Below are positions 45,771 to 55,432 of a stretch of 64,000 bases of DNA, piece after piece. The notes beneath the pieces were generated by a model. The model made no database searches and was not told the origin of the DNA. It was given only the letters and a program-made list of their open reading frames with translations. Origin of the DNA: Methanospirillum stamsii. GTDB taxonomy: Archaea > Halobacteriota > Methanomicrobia > Methanomicrobiales > Methanospirillaceae. Within the stretch, counting starts at the first letter, position 1; every line of letters begins with the position of its first letter. A program made the position numbers and the translations under genes. The stretch covers positions 1,240,001 through 1,304,000 of the forward strand of contig NZ_CP176366.1 in the NCBI RefSeq assembly GCF_046244385.1. Reading direction: 5' to 3'.

Positions 45771-46173
45771 ATCTGATGAGAAAGGTTTGTAATTGAAGGT
45801 TTCTGTTCCGGGGAAATTTTCCGAATAACAAGTCTGGATTTTCCTGGATAACTCCTATAATTCTCTTCTAAAAAATTTCCATTCTTTGTTTTTTATTTTT
45901 TTATGCATAGCATTACTGCTTTGCATTTCTGATTGGCATATTTATATACTCTAATTAAATTAACTCTCAATTACCTCAAGATTTAAAAAATGTGAAAACA
46001 ATTCCGCATTCATTTTGTGGTACTTTATGGACAAGAGATTCGTAAAAGGGATGTATGTTGTTTTCACAAAAACCTTTGACTGCCGGAGAACCGGGGTTTA
46101 TGGGAATTACATGGTATTATTGTGTGTGTTAAGCGTCTTGGGGTAATATCTCCCGGATTCGTTTATCTAGGAA
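45771..46173 (+). other. AT-rich gap upstream of small TPR gene
   Basis: No credible gene. TTTATATA at 45941-45948 is a good TATA box and would give the downstream TPR gene a leader of about 200 bases. ATGCA (45903-45907) and TGCAT (45922-45926) form a weak inverted repeat just before it. A 39-codon open frame at 46027-46146 has no ribosome binding site and was not called. Confidence 0.45.
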
Positions 46174-46569
46174 ATGATTACAATGGGAACAGAGGGAAAG
46201 ACTACATACGAACGAATATCTGACATTATTAATCCGGTACCCGGGTCAGTCTTTTATATGGCCTGTGAATGCCAGATGAACGGGGAATTTGATAATGCCC
46301 TCCGGTTATACCAGAAAATTGTTGAAAAAGAACCGAATAATACTAAGGCTCTTCAGGGTATTGCAGATGTCTTTTCATGTATGGGGAATCATGAAGAGGC
46401 ACTGCTCTGGTATGGCAAAGCTTTGGATTACGATCCATATAATGCAGAGATCTGGTATAATAAGGGGTTGACCCTTTGTAAGACCGGATATAATGATGAA
46501 GGATATTCCTGTATCAGAAAGGGTATTTCTCTGGCAATGAGTACATCCCTGTCTCGCAGGAGGATATGA
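46174..46569 (+). CDS. Small TPR protein
   Basis: 131 residues with three tetratricopeptide units (about 30-115): GEFDNALRLYQKIVEKEPNN, GNHEEALLWYGKALDYDPYN, and NKGLTLCKTGYNDEGYSCIRK. Likely a protein-protein adaptor. ATG 46183 is an alternative start. Preceded by a strong TATA box about 230 bases upstream. Confidence 0.75.
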   Translation: MITMGTEGKTTYERISDIINPVPGSVFYMACECQMNGEFDNALRLYQKIVEKEPNNTKALQGIADVFSCMGNHEEALLWYGKALDYDPYNAEIWYNKGLTLCKTGYNDEGYSCIRKGISLAMSTSLSRRRI

Positions 46570-47041
46570 TTTTCTGATGTATACTGTCTCCCTTTTTATG
46601 TAAACCTGTATCTTTTCCTCTCTATTTTCCAGAATCGCTGGATTCATAATTTCCGGATGCTTCAAAGAGAGCCATGGTCGAGGGAAATCGTTGTATTATT
46701 TTTGATAAAGATACCGGGGTCGATTATTTAAAACTTGGAACCACCATTTCTTGCTTTAAATCCGAGTATTTTTTCATATAGTGCGTTTTTTCTTAATTGG
46801 GGGACAAAAAGGCGAATTCCAGACGCCTTTGTGGTGGGACGGTATTGCCGGATCTCATACTCAGTGAGGGTAGGATAACCCCCTTTAAATAGGTCCAATA
46901 GCGTGAGGCTATAAGAGGGCATTCTGTGCGATTTCCATCATTTAGGCTTTATTTTTCCCTTATTTTGAGGGGCCATATTTTCAGACATATATTTTTGGAA
47001 AAAACCCCCGAATTGAGGATATTTCATGACCGGTTCGTGAT
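46570..47041. other. Gene-poor gap with a doubtful 64-codon frame
   Basis: Mostly AT-rich. A minus-strand frame at 46728-46922 encodes 64 residues (LLDLFKGGYPTLTEYEIRQY, RKNALYEKILGFKARNG) with no ribosome binding site; it could be a remnant or a tiny unknown gene. No inverted repeats longer than about 8 bases were noticed. Confidence 0.25.
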
Positions 47042-47452
47042 TCAATGGTATGCAGAGGGATCAATTCTTCCCTTTTTTGCATTTTCTCCAATATATCCTC
47101 CCATAATGCTCATTACCGGGATCATCAGGTATCGCAGTCCTATCTGGCTGAAATATGTGGCCGGGTCCATGCCGTTTAGCGGAAGGAGGATAACAGCATC
47201 CAAAAACCAGTTTATAATCAGCCATATCCCCCCGATTATCCAGCCTGTTTGGATAAATTTCTCCTGGATATCGGAAAAAAGCCTGATGAGGAGATATGCC
47301 CCGACAATGGATCCGGTTACAATCATGATACTTTTAAAAAGCTGATCACTTACCTGTATTGTTCCATCCGGCGAATAGAAGGGTATTGCAACAAGGAAAG
47401 GGATTAGCCATACAATAATTCCGTAAAGGATAATTCTGATATTCCTGTTCAT
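47042..47452 (-). CDS. Four-helix membrane protein, function unknown
   Basis: 136 residues from ATG 47452 (a longer TTG reading is less likely). Four hydrophobic segments: IILYGIIVWLIPFLVAIPFY, SIMIVTGSIVGAYLLIRLF, TGWIIGGIWLIINWFLDAVI and LMIPVMSIMGGYIGEN. No family recognised beyond general resemblance to small archaeal membrane proteins. Monocistronic. Confidence 0.65.
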   Translation of the reverse strand: MNRNIRIILYGIIVWLIPFLVAIPFYSPDGTIQVSDQLFKSIMIVTGSIVGAYLLIRLFSDIQEKFIQTGWIIGGIWLIINWFLDAVILLPLNGMDPATYFSQIGLRYLMIPVMSIMGGYIGENAKKGRIDPSAYH

Positions 47453-47629
47453 TCTTATCAGATTAGGTTTTAACAATCAAAAAAAGATGAGAGTCTGCTT
47501 CGTGGAAGAGTTTGAAATGGAGTTGGTATAGCAACGTTAACTTTGGATATCAACCATGGACAAAGTAAATGATCCAGAATATATCCAACATTTTGGTATA
47601 TCCATTCCTCCTATTACTCACAAACACCA

Positions 47630-47923
47630 ATGATACTGAAGATGTCACTTGACCAACTTCGTCACTCCATTGAAGAAAAAGACCTTGCCATAATCAGTCT
47701 CATAGCGGAAAGAATGAAAATAGTCCGGGACATAGCCAGGGAAAAAGAAAGGCAGGGACTTCCGGTCAGGGTTCCTGACCAGGCTCACGTGGTACTTGAA
47801 CGGGCTGCATTGGAATCTTCACGTCTTGGTCTGGATCCTGCATCAGTGCAGGAGATATTTCAGTTACTGGTCCGGATGAGTGAGGACTTCCAGGAGGAAT
47901 CACGTGAAAAAAAGGTTGATTGA
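47630..47923 (+). CDS. Chorismate mutase (AroQ type)
   Basis: 97 residues of the all-helical AroQ fold. Converts chorismate to prephenate for Phe/Tyr. Catalytic positions visible: R in LDQLRHSIEEKD, R-K pair in AERMKIVRDIAREKERQ, then the QEIFQLLVRMSEDFQ helix with Q. A TATA at 47597-47600 places the start of transcription at or just before ATG 47630, and no ribosome binding site is present, so the mRNA is probably leaderless; ATG 47642 is an alternative. Convergent with the thioredoxin-CcdA gene, 2 bases apart. Confidence 0.88.
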   Translation: MILKMSLDQLRHSIEEKDLAIISLIAERMKIVRDIAREKERQGLPVRVPDQAHVVLERAALESSRLGLDPASVQEIFQLLVRMSEDFQEESREKKVD

Positions 47924-47925
47924 AT

Positions 47926-49116
47926 TCAGAATAATTCAAGCAGGATTATTGCAGCAAAGAAGAACATCACACATCCGATTATAATCCTGATAACTCTTCT
48001 TTGTTCAACTCTGAATTCGTTTACCCGTTCCGGTGGTAATCCCCATGCAACCAGGCCAATGATAACAAGAAGTGGGATAATAAACGCCAGGTTGTAAATA
48101 AGGAGGTATCCAAGACCGGAACCAATATCCATCCGGAGAGAGATCATCGAGAGAATAGCCAGGTAAATCCCTCCGGTGCATGGGAGTTCAAACATTCCGA
48201 CAAGGATACCTAATATGAATGCGGACGGAATGGATGATTTTTCAATATATCTGCTTATTGTTCCTTTTCTGGCCTCCGGAATAGCAAGTGACGGCCCTTT
48301 CCCCGGATAGAACGCATCCTTAATCATGAGTATGCCGGCAATAATCGCGAATACCGCAGCAAGAAATGAAAAGGCTTTTACAAGTCCGGTTGTCTGGATA
48401 ATGGTAAACAGGCCCACTCCGGAGAGGAAATAAAAGAAAAACACTGCGGATGAGTAGACAATTCCGGCCAGGATCATCTGTTTCCTGCTGCCAAGACTCA
48501 TCAGGTAAATCAGAAGAATTACCAAAACCGCAAATGCGCAGGGATTAATGCCATCAAGCAGCCCAGCTCCAACAATGAGAGGGATACTGATCCCCTCATG
48601 TCCGGATGATACAGGTGAAATGACTGCCTGAGGCGTTGGACTTGAAAACCCGGGTGAGTTTTTTCCTGCATATCCGGAAACCAGCGGCTCAAAGTTTGTC
48701 CTGATTGCACCAGCCCCCTCAAGAACAGCATTCCCCATGAAAATAATCGGGACCGAGGCATATTGCCGGTTGTATTCCTTTTTTATCCCTTCAAACAGTT
48801 CCCTGTTTTCCGTACTGTTAAAAAGGTCATAATATGAGATAACAACCCCTGGATTTAGTTCCTGGTAATCATCAAGATAGGACATCGCAGTGTGGCAGGC
48901 CCCACAATGGGTGTTATAAAAGAACGTAATGGAAAAATTTTCAGAAGTGGTATTTTGATCCTGTAAAATTGTGATATAGGCATTATCTTCTGTGATTTCA
49001 GTTCCGTTTTTCAGGTACACTGAACCACTCACTGCTGCGGTTATAAAAAAGAAAAAAACGGTTATAATGCAGGCAAAAGAAATTTTTCCGATCAATCTGT
49101 AGTTACACCTCGTCAT
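47926..49116 (-). CDS. Thioredoxin-like / CcdA membrane fusion protein
   Basis: 396 residues. Signal anchor (about 10-30), then a periplasm-facing thioredoxin-like domain with FYNTHCGACHTAMSYLDD (a CxxC active site, CGAC) and VPIIFMGN with the cis-proline. From residue 175 it becomes a six-helix CcdA/DsbD-type electron-transfer channel with the conserved membrane cysteines in GLLDGINPCAFAVLVIL and GMFELPCTGGIYLAIL. It likely moves reducing equivalents from cytosolic thioredoxin to the outside. It starts 14 bases inside argB, so it is translated from the arginine operon; the reason is unclear. Confidence 0.87.
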   Translation of the reverse strand: MTRCNYRLIGKISFACIITVFFFFITAAVSGSVYLKNGTEITEDNAYITILQDQNTTSENFSITFFYNTHCGACHTAMSYLDDYQELNPGVVISYYDLFNSTENRELFEGIKKEYNRQYASVPIIFMGNAVLEGAGAIRTNFEPLVSGYAGKNSPGFSSPTPQAVISPVSSGHEGISIPLIVGAGLLDGINPCAFAVLVILLIYLMSLGSRKQMILAGIVYSSAVFFFYFLSGVGLFTIIQTTGLVKAFSFLAAVFAIIAGILMIKDAFYPGKGPSLAIPEARKGTISRYIEKSSIPSAFILGILVGMFELPCTGGIYLAILSMISLRMDIGSGLGYLLIYNLAFIIPLLVIIGLVAWGLPPERVNEFRVEQRRVIRIIIGCVMFFFAAIILLELF

Positions 49117-49987
49117 CCCGGTCGGTTATCATTGTTCCCACACCTTCTGATGTGAAGAGTTCCATAATCAGATTATGAGCAAGGTTGCCGTTAATAATAT
49201 GTGCGTACGGGACTCCTCCCTGAAGGGCACGAAGGACTGCAAGCACTTTTGGAATCATTCCCTCTGAAACCACTCCCGATGCAATAAGATTCTCTGCATC
49301 CTGGGGAGTCATCCGGTGGAAGACCTTTGTCCGTTCACGGTCCATGATCCCGTCAACGTCAGTCATACTGATAAGTTTGTATGCACCAAGGGCAATGGCA
49401 AGTTCCCCGGCTGCGGTATCTGCATTAATGTTCAGGTCATTGCCATTCCGGTCGATAGCAAGTGGTGAGATTACTGGTATAAACTGGTTATCCAGAAGGG
49501 TGTGAAGGACAGCCGGGCGAATCTCTTCTATCTCACCGACATGTCCAAGGTCTACCTCTTCTTCATGGTTGTCAATCCTGACCTTCTGTCGTTCCATCTT
49601 CTTAGCGATGATAAGGTTTGCATCATTTCCGGATATCCCGACAGCTCTTCCGCCTGCCCGGGAGACAAGTGAGACGATCTTGGAGTTTATCTTACCGACA
49701 AGTACCATCTGGGCAACTTCAAGGGTATCATCATCGGTAATCCGAAGCCCGGATACAAAGCGTGGCTTTTTTCCCATCGCTTTCATCTTCTCGGTGATCT
49801 CCGGACCCCCCCCATGAACAATGACACATTTGATCCCGACCAGCTGGAGAAGGACCACGTCCCTGATCACGGTATCCATGATATCAGTGTCAACCATGGC
49901 ATGACCACCAAGCTTGATGACCATACTCCTGCCATGGAATTTCTGGATGTAGGGCAGAGCCTGCATCAGGACATCTTCACGTTTCAT
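49103..49987 (-). CDS. argB: Acetylglutamate kinase
   Basis: 294 residues, amino acid kinase fold. Phosphorylates N-acetylglutamate in arginine synthesis. Seen: MVIKLGGHAM, CVIVHGGGPEITEKMK, VGISGNDANLI and INADTAAGELAIALGA. It has the length of arginine-sensitive types, but the N-terminal helix implicated in inhibition is short, so feedback is uncertain. Its ATG overlaps the argJ stop by four bases. Confidence 0.96.
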   Translation of the reverse strand: MKREDVLMQALPYIQKFHGRSMVIKLGGHAMVDTDIMDTVIRDVVLLQLVGIKCVIVHGGGPEITEKMKAMGKKPRFVSGLRITDDDTLEVAQMVLVGKINSKIVSLVSRAGGRAVGISGNDANLIIAKKMERQKVRIDNHEEEVDLGHVGEIEEIRPAVLHTLLDNQFIPVISPLAIDRNGNDLNINADTAAGELAIALGAYKLISMTDVDGIMDRERTKVFHRMTPQDAENLIASGVVSEGMIPKVLAVLRALQGGVPYAHIINGNLAHNLIMELFTSEGVGTMITDRDDEV

Positions 49988-51135
49988 GTGGTGTACTTCC
50001 CGTTAATTTCCACGTATTTTTCCGTGAGATCGCAGCCCCATGCCGTTGCCTGTTCTTTTCCCATGGCAAGGTCCAGTTCTATTCTTACTTCACTACCTGA
50101 AAGTGCAGCTTTTGCCTGTGTGAGGTCGGCTGAAATGGTGCCACGGTCGCATACCTGTGCCCTGATATTCCGGTTTGCAATCCAGCAGGAGACGATCTCG
50201 GGATCAATATCAGCACCTGATCTTCCTGCTGCCGCAACGATACGTCCCCAGTTTGGATCTTCTCCGTATACTGCGGTCTTAACAAGAGGCGACCCCACAA
50301 TCGTCCGGGCAACAAGTTCAGCATCATCCTCGGTCCGGGCATTTCTGACAACCACCTCTATCATCTTTGTTGCTCCCTCACCATCCTTTGCGATCTGTTT
50401 TCCAAGGATCGTGCAGCACTCCTCCAGCGCTTTTGCAAACTCATCTTTTGGAACTTTTCCTGCTGCTCCGGTAGCGGTGAGAAATACTACATCATTGGTG
50501 CTGGTGTCACCATCAACAACAACCCGGTTGAAACTCCGCCGGACAGCGGATTTCAGTGCCTCCTGAAGATCGGGCTGGCTTATCTCTGCATCGGTATACA
50601 CATACCCGAGCATGGTACCCATATTCGGGGCTATCATTCCTGAACCTTTACAGATTCCCCCGATAACAAACCCATCTTTTTCAACCAGAGCATGTTTCTC
50701 GGTCAGGTCGGTAGTCATAATTGCTCGGGCAGCAGCAATTTCTGCATCCGCACTATGGGTAAGTGCCGGGGCAATGCGTGAGCACTGATCCCGGATAAGG
50801 GGCAGGTTCAGGAACCGGCTGATGACCCCGGTACTTGCAACACCAACAGTCTCCGGCTCAACACCAAGATATTCTCCGGTTATTGCAGCCATCTCCATGG
50901 CATCTGATATTCCCTGTTTTCCGGTAAGGGCATTTGCACAGCCACTGTTTGTTATCGTAGCGGTCAGGTACCCTTTTTTTATCCGTTCACGCATGAGGAT
51001 GATGGGGGCTGCGCTCGCCTTATTCATGGTAAATGCAGCTGCAGCGGTTCCCTCCGCCTGGATAAGTGCAAGGCCGTATTTGCCTTCTTTGATCCCTGCA
51101 GCTTTTACTCCCTCTATTGCACAAATTGATTGCAT
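49984..51135 (-). CDS. argJ: Glutamate N-acetyltransferase (ArgJ)
   Basis: 383 residues from ATG 51135 (two bases after the CBS gene's stop at 51137); an in-frame upstream reading would lie inside that gene. ArgJ recycles the acetyl group from acetylornithine to glutamate. The self-cleavage site is KGSGMIAPNMGTMLGYVYTDA; the residue before the nucleophilic Thr is Gly where Ala is usual. DGDTSTNDVVFLTATG is the other signature. Confidence 0.94.
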   Translation of the reverse strand: MQSICAIEGVKAAGIKEGKYGLALIQAEGTAAAAFTMNKASAAPIILMRERIKKGYLTATITNSGCANALTGKQGISDAMEMAAITGEYLGVEPETVGVASTGVISRFLNLPLIRDQCSRIAPALTHSADAEIAAARAIMTTDLTEKHALVEKDGFVIGGICKGSGMIAPNMGTMLGYVYTDAEISQPDLQEALKSAVRRSFNRVVVDGDTSTNDVVFLTATGAAGKVPKDEFAKALEECCTILGKQIAKDGEGATKMIEVVVRNARTEDDAELVARTIVGSPLVKTAVYGEDPNWGRIVAAAGRSGADIDPEIVSCWIANRNIRAQVCDRGTISADLTQAKAALSGSEVRIELDLAMGKEQATAWGCDLTEKYVEINGKYTT

Positions 51136-51136
51136 C

Positions 51137-51613
51137 TTACATACCCTTCTCGCCCGCCAGAGACCAGACAATGTCCTCACGGGTGATTATGCCAATAAGT
51201 TTGTTATTTTCTGTAACACAGAGACGGTCAATCTTCTTCTCAAGCATCCTCTGTGCTGCAGTCTCGATGTCATCATCTGGAGAGATGGTGATCACCGGTT
51301 TACTCATAATGTCTGCTATCTTCTTCTGTCTGATATCGGTCAGGGCTTTTTTCGTATGTTCCCAGTTGATGAATTCCCTGACCGGGAGTTCGATGATCTC
51401 AAGGGGGGACGGGAGCCAGAGATCATCAGAAGGTCCTTTTGTCATAAGGAGCTGAATGATATCGGTTTCGGTAACAATCCCGATGAGTGTATCTCCCTCA
51501 AGGATGGGGATTCCGCCTATCTTTCTGCTTCGCATTACTCCGGCAACATCGGCAATTTTGTCGCCTGCCTGGCAGGTCACCGGGTCTTTTGTCATTGCAT
51601 TACGAACAATCAT
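51137..51613 (-). CDS. Two-CBS-domain protein inside arginine operon
   Basis: 158 residues made of two CBS domains (about 1-55 and 95-155): MIVRNAMTKDPVTCQAGDKIADVAGVMRS..GGIPIL and IMSKPVITISPDDDIETAAQ..RLCVTENN. A linker of 35 residues separates them. CBS pairs bind adenine nucleotides or S-adenosylmethionine. Lies 10 bases after argC and just before argJ; it may sense a nucleotide signal for the pathway (inference). Confidence 0.9.
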   Translation of the reverse strand: MIVRNAMTKDPVTCQAGDKIADVAGVMRSRKIGGIPILEGDTLIGIVTETDIIQLLMTKGPSDDLWLPSPLEIIELPVREFINWEHTKKALTDIRQKKIADIMSKPVITISPDDDIETAAQRMLEKKIDRLCVTENNKLIGIITREDIVWSLAGEKGM

Positions 51614-51623
51614 ATTTTCTCCG

Positions 51624-52610
51624 TCAGGGAAGCATCCCCGGGGTCATGAGCCCGGTTGTCTCGTCCCATCCACACATAAGATTCATATTCTGTATTGCCT
51701 GACCACTTGCTCCCTTTACCAGGTTATCAATAACCGACACTGCTACAACCCGGTTTTCTGAGGCTTCAACCATCAGGTCGCAGAAGTTGGATCCTCTGAC
51801 TGAATTGAGGGACGGTCGCTGGTACCTGACAAATGGTTCGTTTTTATAATAGTCCTGGTATAATTTCTCAACCTCTTTCTGCTCGATTGGTTCATCAAGC
51901 AGGATATGGGCTGTGGTGAGAATTCCCCGATTTACCGGAAGGAGATGGGGGGTGAAGTAGCACCGGGCCGGTGATCCAAGGTGGACCAGTTCCTGTCTCA
52001 TCTCGGCAAGGTGGCGGTGACTGGTCAGTTTATATGCTGTGAAATTATCCCCCACATTTGGGAAATGGGTTGTTGCTGACGGACTGTCACCAGCACCGGA
52101 CACTCCGGTTTTGGAGTCATAGATGACAGTATGTGCTTTTTCAGCCAGGGGCGCTGCTGCAAGGGTAGCACCGGTCGGAAAGCAGCCGGGGTTTGAGACA
52201 AATGGTGCATTTTTACAAGCATCCCGATGTAATTCACAAAGCCCGTAGGGAATATCCTTCCATGCGGTATGTGGTGTCCCGTATACTTCTTCAAAGACTG
52301 CCTTTGGGAGACGGTAATCTGCAGAGAGGTCTATTATTTTTATTCCCTGTTCGAGCAGGTCCGGAACATATGCCATTGCAGCGGTATGTGGTACTGCGAG
52401 GAACGCAATATCTGTATCAAGTGCAGATATATCCGGATTTTCAAAGGTAAGATTACAAAAACCCTTGAGATGGGGATGTTGGGACGTCACTGGCCTGCCT
52501 GCCAGCTGCCTGGATGTTGCAACATCAATGGTCACATGAGGGTGTGATTGCATCAGTCGGATCAGTTCTCCACCGGTGTATCCGGAAGCGCCGATGATTG
52601 CAGCTTTCAT
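51624..52610 (-). CDS. argC: N-acetyl-gamma-glutamyl-phosphate reductase
   Basis: 328 residues. NADPH-binding GASGYTGGELIRL at the start, catalytic cysteine in VSNPGCFPTGATLA, and GVSGAGDSPSATTHF. First gene of the operon argC-CBS-argJ-argB-thioredoxin/CcdA. Divergent from mutS, 143 bases apart. Confidence 0.96.
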   Translation of the reverse strand: MKAAIIGASGYTGGELIRLMQSHPHVTIDVATSRQLAGRPVTSQHPHLKGFCNLTFENPDISALDTDIAFLAVPHTAAMAYVPDLLEQGIKIIDLSADYRLPKAVFEEVYGTPHTAWKDIPYGLCELHRDACKNAPFVSNPGCFPTGATLAAAPLAEKAHTVIYDSKTGVSGAGDSPSATTHFPNVGDNFTAYKLTSHRHLAEMRQELVHLGSPARCYFTPHLLPVNRGILTTAHILLDEPIEQKEVEKLYQDYYKNEPFVRYQRPSLNSVRGSNFCDLMVEASENRVVAVSVIDNLVKGASGQAIQNMNLMCGWDETTGLMTPGMLP

Positions 52611-52753
52611 AGAAGAGTTTCTGGTCTTTAGAGGTTTAATACTATCATTATTCCTGCTGAATTGCGTTTGATTCTTAAATCATCCTGAAAAGGGCGGGGT
52701 TTCAGAACGATGAGGTTACCATTTTGGTCTTTCTTTCCTAATGTGTACCAGTC

Positions 52754-55432
52754 ATGAGTGATCCGGCAGCCCAGAAAGAAACCGGGCAAAAGGGAAGTAC
52801 AGAAAAACCGGGGAAAATAACGCCGGCAATGCAACAATTCTACGATGCTAAAAAGCAGTATCCAGATTGTGTCATCTTCTTTCGGATGGGTGATTTTTAT
52901 GAGACATTCTGCGATGATGCCCGGATTTGCGCCCGGGTTCTGGATATCACCCTGACCTCACGGGGTCGGATGCCGGATGGTCAGGAGATCCCGCTCGCCG
53001 GGGTCCCGTACCATGCCTTGGATACCTACCTGTCCCGCATGATCAGCAAAGGGTACAAGGTTGCCATCTGTGAACAGGTCGAGGATCCGAAAAAAGCGAA
53101 AGGGATTGTGAAGAGGGCGGTCGTCAGAGTCGTCACACCCGGAACCGTCATCGATGCTGCTCTTCTCTCAACTGAAAAGGCACGATACCTGATGGCAGTT
53201 TATCCTGACCTGAAAAAGAAACGGGTCGGATTATCTTTCATCGACATCTCAATCGGAGACTTTCAGTTTACCGAGATTCCATCACAGGATATGAATGATG
53301 GTATCCGTTCTGAAGCAGCACGATATCATCCATCAGAATGTATTGTTCCTGAAGGGACAGGTGAGGATCTTATCAGGTTTTTGCATCTTGCCCTATCGCT
53401 TGTATCATCCCAGAATCCCACACTCTTTACACAGGAGTCAGCGGAGGAGGCTCTTTGCAGACAGTTTGGTATCAAAGAGCCGGAGGATCTACCCTGTGCC
53501 GGCTATCCTGCAGGAACCATAGCAGCAGGAGCTGCACTGTTGTATGCCCAGAAGACCCAGTTTGATTCATTATCTCATATCAGGTCAGTCCATCGGTCAG
53601 ATATTGGATCACAGCTTGTCCTTGATGCCGTTACCCTGCGGAACCTCGAGGTACTACAGAATATCCGGGACCGGACCGAAGAAGGAACCCTTGTTGCTAC
53701 CATTGACATGACCCTGACCCCGATGGGTCGCCGTCTCTTGCGACGAAGAATTGCTGCACCACTTCTGGACCCGGGAGCAATTAACCGCCGGCTTGATGCC
53801 GTATCGTATTGTATTGACCGGTCAGCAGTCAGGGATGAGGTCCGGACCCGTATCCACCGGTTTCCTGATCTTGAACGGATTGCGGGCAGGGTAAGCTATG
53901 GAAATGCAAGTCCGCGTGATCTGGTAACCCTTGCTTCAGCAAATGAATCAGTGAAGAACCTTAAGTTAGTCTTTTCAACCGAGCATGATATTCCTGAAGA
54001 ACTGTCCGATGCAATCGCCGGGATAAGGGACATCACCCCTCTGGCTGATATTATTACCAAAGCAATTGTCGAGGACCCACCCGCCCTGGTCCGAAAAGGA
54101 GGGGTGATACAGGATGGGTATCATGAGGAGCTTGATCATCTCCGGACCATCTCACGAAACGGGAAACAATGGATCGCAGACCTTGAGCAGCAGGAGAAGG
54201 AACGGACCGGGATAAAATCCCTGAAAATAAAATACAACGCAGTATTTGGATATTACATCGAGATAACAAAGGCAAATCTCGCAAGTGTTCCTGATGATTA
54301 TGAACGCCGCCAGACGACAGCCAATGGTGAACGGTATACGGTTCCAGCACTCCGCGAGATGGAGTCCCAGATAGCAACGGCAGATGAGCGGCTGCTGAGT
54401 CTTGAAGAGGAGATATTTAAGGAAATTCTTGAACTGGCCAGCAAGGAGGTTCCGGCTCTTCAGGAGATCGCCCATGCGATTGGAAAGATTGACCTCTATG
54501 CAGGACTTGCTGAAGCAGCACTCAAACACCAGTATGTCAGACCTGAACTTGTTGATGAACCAACCCTTCTGATTCGGGAAGGACGTCATCCGGTTGTTGA
54601 AAGTAGTATTGGGGGAGGTTTTGTCCCCAACGATGCAGAACTCTCTGCAGGATCAGACCAGATTCTGATCATCACCGGGGCAAACATGGCTGGAAAGTCC
54701 ACCTACATGCGTAGTGTGGCCCTTTCCATCATTCTTGCCCAGATGGGGAGTTATGTTCCAGCTACTTATGCCAGAGTCGGTGTTGTTGACCGGATATTTA
54801 CCAGGGTCGGGGCGTTTGATGATCTTGCCTCCGGGCAGAGTACCTTTATGGTTGAGATGATTGAACTTGCAACCATTCTCAATCATGCAACGGAGAGGAG
54901 CCTCGTTGTCCTTGATGAGATTGGTAGAGGGACCAGCACCCTTGACGGCTATTGTATTGCAAAAGCTGTCCTCGAGCACCTTCACGGTAAGAGGTCTAAA
55001 GGGCCGCGATGTCTTTTTGCAACCCATTTCCATGAGATTGTCGGGATAGAAGCAGACCTGAAACGTGTCAGGAATTGTCATTTTGCGGTAAAAGAGACAG
55101 ACAAGGACGTCATATTTCTTCGGAAACTGGTGCCCGGTGCAACTGACCGGAGTTATGGTATCCATGTGGCTCAGCTTGCCGGAGTCCCGGCTTCGGTTGT
55201 CACCCGGTCTGAAGAACTGATGAAACGGATCATGAGCGGTGAGGATTTGATGGGCGGAAGTGTCAAGCGGTACACCCAGATGATCCTTCTTGATGCCGGT
55301 AATGATCCAGTCAGGGAGTCCAGGCCTGATCCCCTGCGGGAAGAACTCCGTTCCCTTCAGGTCAATGAGATCACACCGATGCAGGCACTCACTATCCTTT
55401 CCGGTCTGCAGGAGAAGGCACGACATCCATGA
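52754..55432 (+). CDS. mutS: DNA mismatch repair protein MutS
   Basis: 892 residues, full-length MutS1. The mismatch-reading Phe-X-Glu lies in FFRMGDFYETFCDDA near the N-terminus; the connector and lever domains follow; Walker A is GANMAGKST (about residue 643), Walker B is VVLDEIGRGTS, and FATHFHEI carries the signature histidine. MutS1 with MutL is of bacterial type and patchy in archaea, so transfer from bacteria in the lineage's past is likely. The stop overlaps the mutL start (ATGA). Confidence 0.97.
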   Translation: MSDPAAQKETGQKGSTEKPGKITPAMQQFYDAKKQYPDCVIFFRMGDFYETFCDDARICARVLDITLTSRGRMPDGQEIPLAGVPYHALDTYLSRMISKGYKVAICEQVEDPKKAKGIVKRAVVRVVTPGTVIDAALLSTEKARYLMAVYPDLKKKRVGLSFIDISIGDFQFTEIPSQDMNDGIRSEAARYHPSECIVPEGTGEDLIRFLHLALSLVSSQNPTLFTQESAEEALCRQFGIKEPEDLPCAGYPAGTIAAGAALLYAQKTQFDSLSHIRSVHRSDIGSQLVLDAVTLRNLEVLQNIRDRTEEGTLVATIDMTLTPMGRRLLRRRIAAPLLDPGAINRRLDAVSYCIDRSAVRDEVRTRIHRFPDLERIAGRVSYGNASPRDLVTLASANESVKNLKLVFSTEHDIPEELSDAIAGIRDITPLADIITKAIVEDPPALVRKGGVIQDGYHEELDHLRTISRNGKQWIADLEQQEKERTGIKSLKIKYNAVFGYYIEITKANLASVPDDYERRQTTANGERYTVPALREMESQIATADERLLSLEEEIFKEILELASKEVPALQEIAHAIGKIDLYAGLAEAALKHQYVRPELVDEPTLLIREGRHPVVESSIGGGFVPNDAELSAGSDQILIITGANMAGKSTYMRSVALSIILAQMGSYVPATYARVGVVDRIFTRVGAFDDLASGQSTFMVEMIELATILNHATERSLVVLDEIGRGTSTLDGYCIAKAVLEHLHGKRSKGPRCLFATHFHEIVGIEADLKRVRNCHFAVKETDKDVIFLRKLVPGATDRSYGIHVAQLAGVPASVVTRSEELMKRIMSGEDLMGGSVKRYTQMILLDAGNDPVRESRPDPLREELRSLQVNEITPMQALTILSGLQEKARHP

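Noticed and set aside
46027..46146. 39-codon frame upstream of the small TPR gene
   Set aside because: No ribosome binding site and no recognisable pattern; likely part of the leader.
46926..47345. 139-codon plus-strand frame opposite the four-helix membrane protein
   Set aside because: Its product is an unstructured antisense reading; the minus-strand frame has four regular membrane helices and is the better gene.
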